A DNA stretch of 64,000 nt from Megalopta genalis (Eukaryota > Arthropoda > Insecta > Hymenoptera > Halictidae): the NCBI RefSeq assembly GCF_051020955.1, contig NW_027477021.1, positions 42,833 to 106,832 on the forward strand, given 5' to 3'. The notes under the pieces were generated by a model that searched no databases, was not told the DNA's origin, and saw nothing but the letters and a program-made list of their open reading frames with translations. Positions 33,873-45,649 of the stretch are shown here, one piece after another. Made by a program: the position numbers and the translations under genes. The stretch's first letter is position 1. The number at the start of each line of letters is the position of its first letter.

Positions 33873-34985
33873 GTTGTTTGTTGTTTGTTGTTTGTTGTTT
33901 GTTGTTTGTTGTTTGTTGTTTGTTGTTTGTTGTTTGTTGTTTGTTGTTTGTTGTTCGTTGTTCGTTGTTCGTTGTTCGTTGTTCGTTGTTCGTTGTTCGT
34001 TGTTCGTTGTTCGTTGTTCGTTGTTCGTTGTTCGTTGTTCGTTGTTCGTTGTTCGTTGTTCGTTGTTCGTTGTTCGTTGTTCGTTGTTCGTTGTTCGTTG
34101 TTCGTTGTTCGTTGTTCGTTGTTCGTTGTTCGTTGTTCGTTGTTCGTTGTTCGTTGTTCGTTGTTCGTTGTTCGTTGTTCGTTGTTCGTTGTTCGTTGTT
34201 CGTTGTTCGTTGTTCGTTGTTCGTTGTTCGTTGTTCGTTGTTCGTTGTTCGTTGTTCGTTGTTCGTTGTTCGTTGTTCGTTGTTCGTTGTTCGTTGTTCG
34301 TTGTTCGTTGTTCGTTGTTCGTTGTTCGTTGTTCGTTGTTCGTTGTTCGTTGTTCGTTGTTCGTTGTTCGTTGTTCGTTGTTCGTTGTTCGTTGTTCGTT
34401 GTTCGTTGTTCGTTGTTCGTTGTTCGTTGTTCGTTGTTCGTTGTTCGTTGTTCGTTGTTCGTTGTTCGTTGTTCGTTGTTCGTTGTTCGTTGTTCGTTGT
34501 TCGTTGTTCGTTGTTCGTTGTTCGTTGTTCGTTGTTCGTTGTTCGTTGTTCGTTGTTCGTTGTTCGTTGTTCGTTGTTCGTTGTTCGTTGTTCGTTGTTC
34601 GTTGTTCGTTGTTCGTTGTTCGTTGTTCGTTGTTCGTTGTTCGTTGTTCGTTGTTCGTTGTTCGTTGTTCGTTGTTCGTTGTTCGTTGTTCGTTGTTCGT
34701 TGTTCGTTGTTCGTTGTTCGTTGTTCGTTGTTCGTTGTTCGTTGTTCGTTGTTCGTTGTTCGTTGTTCGTTGTTCGTTGTTCGTTGTTCGTTGTTCGTTG
34801 TTCGTTGTTCGTTGTTCGTTGTTCGTTGTTCGTTGTTCGTTGTTCGTTGTTCGTTGTTCGTTGTTCGTTGTTCGTTGTTTGTTGTTTGTTGTTTGTTGTT
34901 TGTTGTTTGTTGTTTGTTGTTTGTTGTTTGTTGTTTGTTGTTTGTTGTTTGTTGTTTGTTGTTTGTTGTTTGTTGTTTGTTGTTT
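33873..34985. repeat. A (11 units), B (132 units), A (16 units)
   Basis: A 33873-33949, B 33950-34873 (924 bp), A 34874-34985. It corresponds to 16098-17238, where the counts are 9, 140 and 14. Confidence 0.95.
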
Positions 34986-35391
34986 GTTGTTCGTTGTTCG
35001 TTGTTCGTTGTTCGTTGTTCGTTGTTTGTTGTTCGTTGTTGGTTGTTCGTTGTTCGTTGTTCGTTGTTCGTTGTTCGTTGTTCGTTGTTCGTTGTTCGTT
35101 GTTTGTTGCTTGTTGCTTGTTGCTTGTTGCTTGTTGCTTGTTGCTTGTTGCTTGTTGCTTGTTGCTTGTTGCTTGTTGCTTGTTGCTTGTTGCTTGTTGC
35201 TTGTTGCTTGTTGCTTGTTGCTTGTTGCTTGTTGCTTGTTGCTTGTTGCTTGTTGCTTGTTGCTTGTTGTTCGTTGTTCGTTGTTCGTTGCTTGTTGCTT
35301 GTTGCTTGTGGTTCGTTGTTCGTTGTTCGTTGTTCGTTGTTCGTTGTTCGTTGTTCGTTGTTCGTTGTTCGTTGTTCGTTGTTCGTTGTTC
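34986..35391. repeat. Q module head, copy 4
   Basis: A/B mix with one G-for-C change, 23 C units (35105-35265), B-B-B, C-C-C, GTGGTTC (35308), 11 B units (35315-35391). Confidence 0.94.
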
Positions 35392-36371
35392 GTTCTTCGT
35401 TCTTCGTTCTTCGTTGTTTGTTGTTTGTTCTTCGTTGTTTGTTCTTCGTTCTTCGTTGTTTGTTCTTCGTTGTTTGTTCTTCGTTGTTTGTTGCTTGTTG
35501 TTTGTTCTTCGTTGTTTGTTCTTCGTTGTTTGTTCTTCGTTGTTTGTTCTTCGTTGTTTGTTCTTCGTTGTTTGTTCTTCGTTGTTTGTTCTTCGTTGTT
35601 TGTTCTTCGTTGTTTGTTCTTCGTTGTTTGTTCTTCGTTGTTTGTTCTTCGTTGTTTGTTCTTCGTTGTTTGTTCTTCGTTGTTTGTTCTTCGTTGTTTG
35701 TTCTTCGTTGTTTGTTGTTTGTTCTTCGTTGTTTGTTGTTTGTTCTTCGTTGTTTGTTGTTTGTTCTTCGTTGTTTGTTGTTTGTTCTTCGTTGTTTGTT
35801 GTTTGTTCTTCGTTGTTTGTTGTTTGTTCTTCGTTGTTTGTTGTTTGTTCTTCGTTGTTTGTTGTTTGTTCTTCGTTGTTTGTTGTTTGTTCATCGTTGT
35901 TTGTTGTTTGTTCTTCGTTGTTTGGTGTTTGTTCTTCGTTTTTTGTTGTTTGTTCTTCGTTTTTTGTTGTTTGTTCTTCGTTGTTTGTTGTTTGTTCTTC
36001 GTTGTTTGTTGTTTGTTCTTCGTTGTTTGTTGTTTGTTGTTTGTTCTTCGTTGTTTGTTGTTTGTTGTTTGTTCTTCGTTGTTTGTTGTTTGTTGTTTGT
36101 TCTTCGTTGTTTGTTGTTTGTTGTTTGTTCTTCGTTGTTTGTTGTTTGTTGTTTGTTCTTCGTTGTTTGTTGTTTGTTGTTTGTTCTTCGTTGTTTGTTG
36201 TTTGTTGTTTGTTGTTTGTTCTTTGTTGTTTGTTGTTTGTTGTTTGTTCTTCGTTGTTTGTTGTTTGTTCTTCGTTTTTTGTTGTTTGTTGTTTGTTGTT
36301 TGTTGTTTGTTCTTCGTTGTTTGTTGTTTGTTGTTTGTTCTTCGTTGTTTGTTGTTTGTTGTTTGTTCTTC
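35392..36371. repeat. Q module D composite, short form
   Basis: 980 bp, the same length as 17652-18631, with D-D-D at 35392, GTTCATC (cat at 35892), GTTTGGTG, six-T units and 28-bp repeats in the same order. Confidence 0.92.
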
Positions 36372-36791
36372 GTTGTTTGTTGTTTGTTGTTTGTTGTTTG
36401 TTGTTTGTTGTTTGTTGTTTGTTGTTTGTTGTTTGTTGTTTGTTGTTTGTTGTTTGTTGTTTGTTGTTTGTTGTTTGTTGTTTGTTGTTTGTTGTTTGTT
36501 GTTTGTTGTTTGTTGTTTGTTGTTTGTTGTTTGTTGTTTGTTGTTTGTTGTTTGTTGTTTGTTGTTTGTTGTTTGTTGTTTGTTGTTTGTTGTTTGTTGT
36601 TTGTTGTTTGTTGTTTGTTGTTTGTTGTTTGTTGTTTGTTGTTTGTTGTTTGTTGTTTGTTGTTTGTTGTTTGTTGTTTGTTGTTTGTTGTTTGTTGTTT
36701 GTTGTTTGTTGTTTGTTGTTTGTTGTTTGTTGTTTGTTGTTTGTTGTTTGTTGTTTGTTGTTTGTTGTTTGTTGTTTGTTGTTTGTTGTTT
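36372..36791. repeat. Pure A array, 60 units
   Basis: 420 bp of A. Confidence 0.96.
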
Positions 36792-37064
36792 GTTGTTCGT
36801 TGTTTGTTGTTCGTTGTTCGTTGTTCGTTGTTCGTTGTTCGTTGTTTGTTGTTCGTTGTTCGTTGTTTGTTGTTTGTTGTTTGTTGTTTGTTGTTTGTTG
36901 TTTGTTGTTTGTTGCTTGTTGTTCGTTGTTCGTTGTTCGTTGCTTGTTGCTTGTTGCTTGTGGTTCGTTGTTCGTTGTTCGTTGTTCGTTGTTCGTTGTT
37001 CGTTGTTCGTTGTTCGTTGTTCGTTGTTCGTTGTTCGTTGTTCGTTGTTCGTTGTTCGTTGTTC
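36792..37064. repeat. Q module head, copy 5, without the long C run
   Basis: Counterpart of 19101-19380: B/A mix, a single C, B-B-B, C-C-C, GTGGTTC (36960), 14 B units (36967-37064). Confidence 0.92.
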
Positions 37065-38898
37065 GTTCTTCGTTCTTCGTTCTTCGTTGTTTGTTGTTTG
37101 TTCTTCGTTGTTTGTTCTTCGTTCTTCGTTGTTTGTTCTTCGTTGTTTGTTCTTCGTTGTTTGTTGCTTGTTGTTTGTTCTTCGTTGTTTGTTCTTCGTT
37201 GTTTGTTCTTCGTTGTTTGTTCTTCGTTGTTTGTTCTTCGTTGTTTGTTCTTCGTTGTTTGTTCTTCGTTGTTTGTTCTTCGTTGTTTGTTCTTCGTTGT
37301 TTGTTCTTCGTTGTTTGTTCTTCGTTGTTTGTTCTTCGTTGTTTGTTCTTCGTTGTTTGTTCTTCGTTGTTTGTTCTTCGTTGTTTGTTGTTTGTTCTTC
37401 GTTGTTTGTTGTTTGTTCTTCGTTGTTTGTTGTTTGTTCTTCGTTGTTTGTTGTTTGTTCTTCGTTGTTTGTTGTTTGTTCTTCGTTGTTTGTTGTTTGT
37501 TCTTCGTTGTTTGTTGTTTGTTCTTCGTTGTTTGTTGTTTGTTCATCGTTGTTTGTTGTTTGTTCTTCGTTGTTTGGTGTTTGTTCTTCGTTTTTTGTTG
37601 TTTGTTCTTCGTTTTTTGTTGTTTGTTCTTCGTTGTTTGTTGTTTGTTCTTCGTTGTTTGTTGTTTGTTCTTCGTTGTTTGTTGTTTGTTGTTTGTTCTT
37701 CGTTGTTTGTTGTTTGTTGTTTGTTCTTCGTTGTTTGTTGTTTGTTGTTTGTTCTTCGTTGTTTGTTGTTTGTTGTTTGTTCTTCGTTGTTTGTTGTTTG
37801 TTGTTTGTTCTTCGTTGTTTGTTGTTTGTTGTTTGTTCTTCGTTGTTTGTTGTTTGTTGTTTGTTGTTTGTTGTTTGTTCTTTGTTGTTTGTTGTTTGTT
37901 GTTTGTTCTTCGTTGTTTGTTGTTTGGCCTTCGTTTTTTGTTGTTTGTTGTTTGTTGTTTGTTGTTTGTTCTTCGTTGTTTGTTGTTTGTTGTTTGTTCT
38001 TCGTTGTTTGTTGTTTGTTGTTTGTTCTTCGTTGTTTGTTGTTTGTTGTTTGTTCTTCGTTGTTTGTTGTTTGTTGTTTGTTCTTCGTTGTTTGTTGTTT
38101 GTTGTTTGTTCTTCGTTGTTTGTTGTTTGTTCTTCGTTGTTTGTTGTTTGTTGTTTGTTCTTCGTTGTTTGTTGTTTTTTGTTTGTTCTTCGTTGTTTGT
38201 TGTTTGTTGTTTGTTCTTCGTTGTTTGTTGTTTGTTCTTCGTTGTTTGTTGTTTGTTCTTCGTTGTTTGTTGTTTGTTCTTCGTTGTTTGTTGTTTGTTC
38301 TTCGTTGTTTGTTGTTTGTTCTTCGTTGTTTGTTGTTTGTTCTTCGTTGTTTGTTGTTTGTTCTTCGTTGTTTGTTGTTTGTTCTTCGTTGTTTGTTGTT
38401 TGTTCTTCGTTGTTTGTTGTTTGTTGTTTGTTCTTCGTTGTTTGTTGTTTGTTCTTCGTTGTTTGTTGTTTGTTCTTCGTTGTTTGTTGTTTGTTCTTCG
38501 TTGTTTGTTGTTTGTTCTTCGTTGTTTGTTGTTTGTTCTTCGTTGTTTGTTGTTTGTTCTTCGTTGTTTGTTGTATGTTCTTCGTTGTTTGTTGTTTGTT
38601 CTTCGTTGTTTGTTGTTTGTTGTTTGTTCTTCGTTGTTTGTTGTTTGTTGTTTGTTCTTCGTTGTTTGTTGTTTGTTCTTCGTTGTTTCTTGTTTGTTCT
38701 TCGTTGTTTGTTGTTTGTTCTTCGTTGTTTGTTGTTTGTTCTTCGTTGTTTGTTGTTTGTTCTTCGTTGTTTGTTGTTTGTTCTTCGTTGTTTGTTGTTT
38801 GTTCTTCGTTGTTTGTTCTTCGTTGTTTGTTCTTCGTTGTTTGTTGTTTGTTGTTTGTTCTTCGTTGTTTGTTGTTTGTTCTTCGTTGTTTGTTCTTC
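37065..38898. repeat. Q module D composite, long form
   Basis: 1,834 bp against 1,848 bp in 19381-21228. It has the same GTTCATC (cat at 37544), GGCCTTC-type unit (near 37927) and GTTGTAT (near 38573). Confidence 0.91.
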
Positions 38899-39738
38899 GT
38901 TGTTTGTTGTTTGTTGTTTGTTGTTTGTTGTTTGTTGTTTGTTGTTTGTTGTTTGTTGTTTGTTGTTTGTTGTTTGTTGTTTGTTGTTTGTTGTTTGTTG
39001 TTTGTTGTTTGTTGTTTGTTGTTTGTTGTTTGTTGTTTGTTGTTTGTTGTTTGTTGTTTGTTGTTCGTTGTTCGTTGTTCGTTGTTCGTTGTTCGTTGTT
39101 CGTTGTTCGTTGTTCGTTGTTCGTTGTTCGTTGTTCGTTGTTCGTTGTTCGTTGTTCGTTGTTCGTTGTTCGTTGTTCGTTGTTCGTTGTTCGTTGTTCG
39201 TTGTTCGTTGTTCGTTGTTCGTTGTTCGTTGTTCGTTGTTCGTTGTTCGTTGTTCGTTGTTCGTTGTTCGTTGTTCGTTGTTCGTTGTTCGTTGTTCGTT
39301 GTTCGTTGTTCGTTGTTCGTTGTTCGTTGTTCGTTGTTCGTTGTTCGTTGTTCGTTGTTCGTTGTTCGTTGTTCGTTGTTCGTTGTTCGTTGTTCGTTGT
39401 TCGTTGTTCGTTGTTCGTTGTTCGTTGTTCGTTGTTCGTTGTTCGTTGTTCGTTGTTCGTTGTTCGTTGTTCGTTGTTCGTTGTTCGTTGTTCGTTGTTC
39501 GTTGTTCGTTGTTCGTTGTTCGTTGTTCGTTGTTCGTTGTTCGTTGTTCGTTGTTCGTTGTTCGTTGTTCGTTGTTCGTTGTTCGTTGTTCGTTGTTCGT
39601 TGTTCGTTGTTCGTTGTTCGTTGTTCGTTGTTCGTTGTTCGTTGTTCGTTGTTCGTTGTTCGTTGTTCGTTGTTCGTTGTTCGTTGTTCGTTGTTCGTTG
39701 TTCGTTGTTCGTTGTTCGTTGTTCGTTGTTCGTTGTTC
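38899..39738. repeat. A array (23 units) then B array (97 units)
   Basis: A 38899-39059, B 39060-39738 (679 bp). It corresponds to 21229-22124, where B has 105 units. Confidence 0.96.
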
Positions 39739-41887
39739 GTTGTTTGTTGTTTGTTCTTCGTTGTTTGTTGTTTGTTGTTTGTTCTTCGTTGTTTGTTGTT
39801 TGTTCTTCGTTGCTTGTTGCTTGTTGTTTGTTCTTCGTTGCTTGTTGCTTGTTGCTTGTTGCTTGTTGTTTGTTGTTTGTTCTTCGTTGTTTGTTGTTTG
39901 TTCTTCGTTGTTTGTTGTTTGTTCTTCGTTGTTTGTTGTTTGTTCTTCGTTGTTTGTTGTTTGTTCTTCGTTGTTTGTTGTTTGTTCTTCGTTGTTTGTT
40001 GTTTGTTCTTCGTTGTTTGTTGTTTGTTCTTCGTTGTTTGTTGTTTGTTCTTCGTTGTTTGTTGTTTGTTCTTCGTTGTTTGTTGTTTGTTCTTCGTTGT
40101 TTGTTGTTTGTTCTTCGTTGTTTGTTGTTTGTTCTTCGTTGTTTGTTGTTTGTTCTTCGTTGTTTGTTGTTTGTTCTTCGTTGTTTGTTGTTTGTTCTTC
40201 GTTGTTTGTTGTTTGTTCTTCGTTGTTTGCTGTTTGTTCTTCGTTGTTTGCTGTTTGTTCTTCGTTGTTTGCTGTTTGTTCTTCGTTGTTTGCTGTTTGT
40301 TCTTCGTTGTTTGCTGTTTGTTCTTCGTTGTTTGCTGTTTGTTCTTCGTTGTTTGCTGTTTGTTCTTCGTTGTTTGCTGTTTGTTCTTCGTTGTTTGTTG
40401 CTTGTTCTTCGTTGTTTGTTGCTTGTTCTTCGTTGTTTGTTGCTTGTTCTTCGTTGTTTGTTGCTTGTTCTTCGTTGTTTGTTGCTTGTTCTTCGTTGTT
40501 TGTTGCTTGTTCTTCGTTGTTTGTTGCTTGTTCTTCTTTGTTTGTTGCTTGTTCTTCGTTGTTTGTTGCTTGTTCTTCGTTGTTTGTTGTTTGTTCTTCG
40601 TTGTTTGTGGTTTGTTCTTCGTTGTTTGAAGTTTGTTCTTCGTTGTTCGTTGTTTGTTCTTCGTTGTTCGTTGTTTGTTCTTCGTTGTTCGTTGTTTGTT
40701 CTTCGTTGTTCGTTGTTTGTTCTTCGTTGTTCGTTGTTTGTTCTTCGTTGTTCGTTGTTTGTTCTTCGTTGTTCGTTGTTTGTTCTTCGTTGTTCGTTGT
40801 TGGTTCTTCGTTGTTCGTTGTTCGTTGTTCGTTGTTCGTTGTTCGTTGTTCGTTGTTCGTTGTTCGTTGTTCGTTGTTCGTTGTTCGTTGTTTGTTCTTC
40901 GTTGTTTGTTCTTCGTTGTTTGTTCTTCGTTGTTTGTTCTTCGTTGTTTGTTCTTCGTTGTTTGTTCTTCGTTGTGTGTTCTTCGTTGTTTGTTCTTCGT
41001 TGTTTGGTCTTCGTTGTTTGTTCTTCGTTGTTTGTTCTTCGTTGTTTGTTCTTCGTTGTATGTTCTTCGTTGTTTGTTCTTCGTTGTTTGTTCTTCGTTG
41101 TTTGTTCTTCGTTGTTTGTTCTTCGTTGTTTGTTCTTCGTTGTTTGTTCTTCGTTGTTTGTTGTTTGTTCTTCGTTGTTTGTTCTTCGTTGTTTGTTCTT
41201 CGTTGTTTGTTGTTCGTTGTTTGTTCTTCGTTGTTTGTTGTTTGTTCTTCGTTGTTTGTTGTTTGTTCTTCGTTGTTTGTTGTTTGTTCTTCGTTGTTTG
41301 TTGTTTGTTCTTCGTTGTTTGTTGTTTGTTCTTCGTTGTTTGTTGTTTGTTCTTCGTTGTTTGTTGTTTGTTCTTCGTTGTTTGTTGTTTGTTCATCGTT
41401 GTTTGTTGTTTGTTCTTCGATGTTTGTTGTTTGTTCTTCGCTGTTTGTTGTTTGTTCTTCGTTGTTTGTTGTTTGTTGTTTGTTCTTCGTTGTTTATTGT
41501 TTGTTGTTTGTTCTTCGTTGTTTGTTGTTTGTTGTTTGTTCTTCGTTGTTTGTTGTTTGTTGTTTGTTCTTCGTTGTTTGTTGTTTGTTGTTTGTTCTTC
41601 GTTTTTTGTTGCTTGTTCTTCGTTGTTTGTTGTTTGTTCTTCGTTGTTTGTTGTTTGTTGTTTGTTGTTTGTTCTTCGTTGTTTGTTGTTTGTTGTTTTT
41701 TCTTCGTTGTTTCTTGTTTGTTGTTTGTTCTTCGTTGTTTGTTCTTCGTTGTTTGTTCTTCGTTGTTTGTTCTTCGTTGTTTGTTCTTCGTTGTTTGTTC
41801 TTCGTTGTTTGTTCTTCGTTGTTTGTTCTTCGTTGTTTGTTCTTCGTTGTTTGTTCTTCGTTGTTCGTTGTTCGTTGTTCGTTGTTC
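39739..41887. repeat. P module, copy 4
   Basis: Eight GCTGTTT repeats (40229-40376), TTCTTCTTT at 40531, GAAGTTT ending near 40629, GTTCATC (cat) at 41394. Its first 890 bp match copies 2 and 3 without length change. Confidence 0.92.
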
Positions 41888-42275
41888 GTTGTTCGTTTGT
41901 TCGTTGTTCGTTTGTTCGTTGTTCGTTTGTTCGTTGTTCGTTGTTCGTTGTTCGTTGTTCGTTGTTCGATGTTCGTTGTTCGTTGTTCGTTGTTCGTTGT
42001 TCGTTGTTCGTTGTTCGTTGTTCGTTGTTCGTTGTTCGTTGTTCGTTGTTCGTTGTTCGTTGTTCGTTGTTCGTTGTTCGTTGTTCGTTGTTCGTTGTTC
42101 GTTGTTCGTTGTTCGTTGTTCGTTGTTCGTTGTTCGTTGTTCGTTGTTCGTTGTTCGTTGTTCGTTGTTCGTTGTTCGTTGTTCGTTGTTCGTTGTTCGT
42201 TGTTCGTTGTTCGTTGTTCGTTGTTCGTTGTTCGTTGTTCGTTGTTCGTTGTTCGTTGTTCGTGGTTCGTTGTTC
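41888..42275. repeat. 15-bp sub-repeat (three copies) and marked B array, 49 units
   Basis: 15-bp repeat 41888-41932. B to 42275 with GATGTTC at 41968 and GTGGTTC at 42262. Confidence 0.94.
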
Positions 42276-42562
42276 GTTGTTTGTTGTTTGTTCTTCGTTG
42301 TTTGTTGTTTGTTCTTCGTTGTTTGTTGTTTGTTGTTTGTTTTTCGTTGCTTGTTGTTTGTTGTTTGTTCTTCGTTGCTTGTTGCTTGTTGCTTGTTGCT
42401 TGTTGTTTGTTGTTTGTTCTTCGTTGTTTGTTGTTTGTTCTTCGTTGTTTGTTGTTTGTTCTTCGTTGTTTGTTGTTTGTTCTTCGTTGTTTGTTGTCTG
42501 TTCTTCGTTGTTTGTTCTTCGTTGTTTGTTGTTTGTTGTTTGTTGTTTGTTGTTTGTTGTTT
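42276..42562. repeat. Shortened A/C/D composite
   Basis: Counterpart of 27310-27617: C units, D-A-A with one GTTGTCT, then A units and a direct step into B. Confidence 0.9.
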
Positions 42563-43598
42563 GTTGTTCGTTGTTCGTTGTTCGTTGTTCGTTGTTCGTT
42601 GTTCGTTGTTCGTTGTTCGTTGTTCGTTGTTCGTTGTTCGTTGTTCGTTGTTCGTTGTTCGTTGTTCGTTGTTCGTTGTTCGTTGTTCGTTGTTCGTTGT
42701 TCGTTGTTCGTTGTTCGTTGTTCGTTGTTCGTTGTTCGTTGTTTGTTGTTTGTTGTTTGTTGTTTGTTGTTTGTTGTTTGTTGTTTGTTGTTTGTTGTTT
42801 GTTGTTTGTTGTTTGTTGTTTGTTGTTTGTTGTTTGTTGTTTGTTGTTTGTTGTTTGTTGTTTGTTGTTTGTTGTTTGTTGTTTGTTGTTCGTTGTTCGT
42901 TGTTCGTTGTTCGTTGTTCGTTGTTCGTTGTTCGTTGTTCGTTGTTCGTTGTTCGTTGTTCGTTGTTCGTTGTTCGTTGTTCGTTGTTCGTTGTTCGTTG
43001 TTCGTTGTTCGTTGTTCGTTGTTCGTTGTTCGTTGTTCGTTGTTCGTTGTTCGTTGTTCGTTGTTCGTTGTTCGTTGTTCGTTGTTCGTTGTTCGTTGTT
43101 CGTTGTTCGTTGTTCGTTGTTCGTTGTTCGTTGTTCGTTGTTCGTTGTTCGTTGTTCGTTGTTCGTTGTTCGTTGTTCGTTGTTCGTTGTTCGTTGTTCG
43201 TTGTTCGTTGTTCGTTGTTCGTTGTTCGTTGTTCGTTGTTCGTTGTTCGTTGTTCGTTGTTCGTTGTTCGTTGTTCGTTGTTCGTTGTTCGTTGTTCGTT
43301 GTTCGTTGTTCGTTGTTCGTTGTTCGTTGTTCGTTGTTCGTTGTTCGTTGTTCGTTGTTCGTTGTTCGTTGTTCGTTGTTCGTTGTTCGTTGTTCGTTGT
43401 TCGTTGTTCGTTGTTCGTTGTTCGTTGTTCGTTGTTCGTTGTTCGTTGTTCGTTGTTCGTTGTTCGTTGTTCGTTGTTCGTTGTTCGTTGTTCGTTGTTC
43501 GTTGTTCGTTGTTCGTTGTTCGTTGTTCGTTGTTCGTTGTTCGTTGTTCGTTGTTCGTTGTTCGTTGTTCGTTGTTCGTTGTTCGTTGTTCGTTGTTC
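42563..43598. repeat. B (25 units), A (21 units), B (102 units)
   Basis: B 42563-42737, A 42738-42884 (147 bp), B 42885-43598 (714 bp). Confidence 0.95.
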
Positions 43599-45243
43599 GT
43601 TGTTTGTTGTTTGTTGTTTGTTGTTTGTTGTTTGTTGTTTGTTGTTTGTTGTTTGTTGTTTGTTGTTTGTTGTTTGTTGTTTGTTGTTTGTTGTTTGTTG
43701 TTTGTTGTTTGTTGTTTGTTGTTTGTTGTTTGTTGTTTGTTGTTTGTTGTTTGTTGTTTGTTGTTTGTTGTTTGTTGTTTGTTGTTTGTTGTTTGTTGTT
43801 TGTTGTTTGTTGTTTGTTGTTTGTTGTTTGTTGTTTGTTGTTTGTTGTTTGTTGTTTGTTGTTTGTTGTTTGTTGTTTGTTGTTTGTTGTTTGTTGTTTG
43901 TTGTTTGTTGTTTGTTGTTTGTTGTTTGTTGTTTGTTGTTTGTTGTTTGTTGTTTGTTGTTTGTTGTTTGTTGTTTGTTGTTTGTTGTTTGTTGTTTGTT
44001 GTTTGTTGTTTGTTGTTTGTTGTTTGTTGTTTGTTGTTTGTTGTTTGTTGTTTGTTGTTTGTTGTTTGTTGTTTGTTGTTTGTTGTTTGTTGTTTGTTGT
44101 TTGTTGTTTGTTGTTTGTTGTTTGTTGTTTGTTGTTTGTTGTTCGTTGTTTGTTGTTCGTTGTTTGTTGTTCGTTGTTTGTTGTTTGTTGTTTGTTGTTT
44201 GTTGTTTGTTGTTTGTTGTTTGTTGTTTGTTGTTTGTTGTTTGTTGTTTGTTGTTTGTTGTTCGTTGTTTGTTGTTTGTTGTTCGTTGTTTGTTGTTTGT
44301 TGTTCGTTGTTTGTTGTTTGTTGTTCGTTGTTTGTTGTTTGTTGTTCGTTGTTTGTTGTTTGTTGTTTGTTGTTTGTTGTTTGTTGTTTGTTGTTTGTTG
44401 TTTGTTGTTTGTTGTTTGTTGTTTGTTGTTTGTTGTTTGTTGTTTGTTGTTTGTTGTTTGTTGTTTGTTGTTTGTTGTTTGTTGTTTGTTGTTTGTTGTT
44501 TGTTGTTTGTTGTTTGTTGTTTGTTGTTTGTTGTTTGTTGTTTGTTGTTTGTTGTTTGTTGTTTGTTGTTTGTTGTTTGTTGTTTGTTGTTTGTTGTTTG
44601 TTGTTTGTTGTTTGTTGTTTGTTGTTTGTTGTTTGTTGTTTGTTGTTTGTTGTTTGTTGTTTGTTGTTTGTTGTTTGTTGTTTGTTGTTTGTTGTTTGTT
44701 GTTTGTTGTTTGTTGTTTGTTGTTTGTTGTTTGTTGTTTGTTGTTTGTTGTTTGTTGTTTGTTGTTTGTTGTTTGTTGTTTGTTGTTTGTTGTTTGTTGT
44801 TTGTTGTTTGTTGTTTGTTGTTTGTTGTTTGTTGTTTGTTGTTTGTTGTTTGTTGTTTGTTGTTTGTTGTTTGTTGTTTGTTGTTTGTTGTTTGTTGTTT
44901 GTTGTTTGTTGTTTGTTGTTTGTTGTTTGTTGTTTGTTGTTTGTTGTTTGTTGTTTGTTGTTTGTTGTTTGTTGTTTGTTGTTTGTTGTTTGTTGTTTGT
45001 TGTTTGTTGTTTGTTGTTTGTTGTTTGTTGTTTGTTGTTTGTTGTTTGTTGTTTGTTGTTTGTTGTTTGTTGTTTGTTGTTTGTTGTTTGTTGTTTGTTG
45101 TTTGTTGTTTGTTGTTTGTTGTTTGTTGTTTGTTGTTTGTTGTTTGTTGTTTGTTGTTTGTTGTTTGTTGTTTGTTGTTTGTTGTTTGTTGTTTGTTGTT
45201 TGTTGTTTGTTGTTTGTTGTTTGTTGTTTGTTGTTTGTTGTTT
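43599..45243. repeat. A (77 units), A/B patch, A (128 units)
   Basis: A 43599-44137. Patch 44138-44347 has isolated B units, five of them at regular 21-bp spacing near 44259-44347. A 44348-45243. It corresponds to 29410-31040. Confidence 0.95.
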
Positions 45244-45649
45244 GTTGTTCGTTGTTCGTTGTTTGTTGTTCGTTGTTCGTTGTTCGTTGTTCGTTGTTTG
45301 TTGTTCGTTGTTCGTTGTTGGTTGTTCGTTGTTCGTTGTTCGTTGTTCGTTGTTCGTTGTTCGTTGTTCGTTGTTTGTTGCTTGTTGCTTGTTGCTTGTT
45401 GCTTGTTGCTTGTTGCTTGTTGCTTGTTGCTTGTTGCTTGTTGCTTGTTGCTTGTTGCTTGTTGCTTGTTGCTTGTTGCTTGTTGCTTGTTGCTTGTTGC
45501 TTGTTGCTTGTTGCTTGTTGTTCGTTGTTCGTTGTTCGTTGCTTGTTGCTTGTTGCTTGTGGTTCGTTGTTCGTTGTTCGTTGTTCGTTGTTCGTTGTTC
45601 GTTGTTCGTTGTTCGTTGTTCGTTGTTCGTTGTTCGTTGTTCGTTGTTC
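45244..45649. repeat. Q module head, copy 6
   Basis: A/B mix, 20 C units (45377-45516), B-B-B, C-C-C, GTGGTTC (45559), 12 B units (45566-45649). Confidence 0.94.
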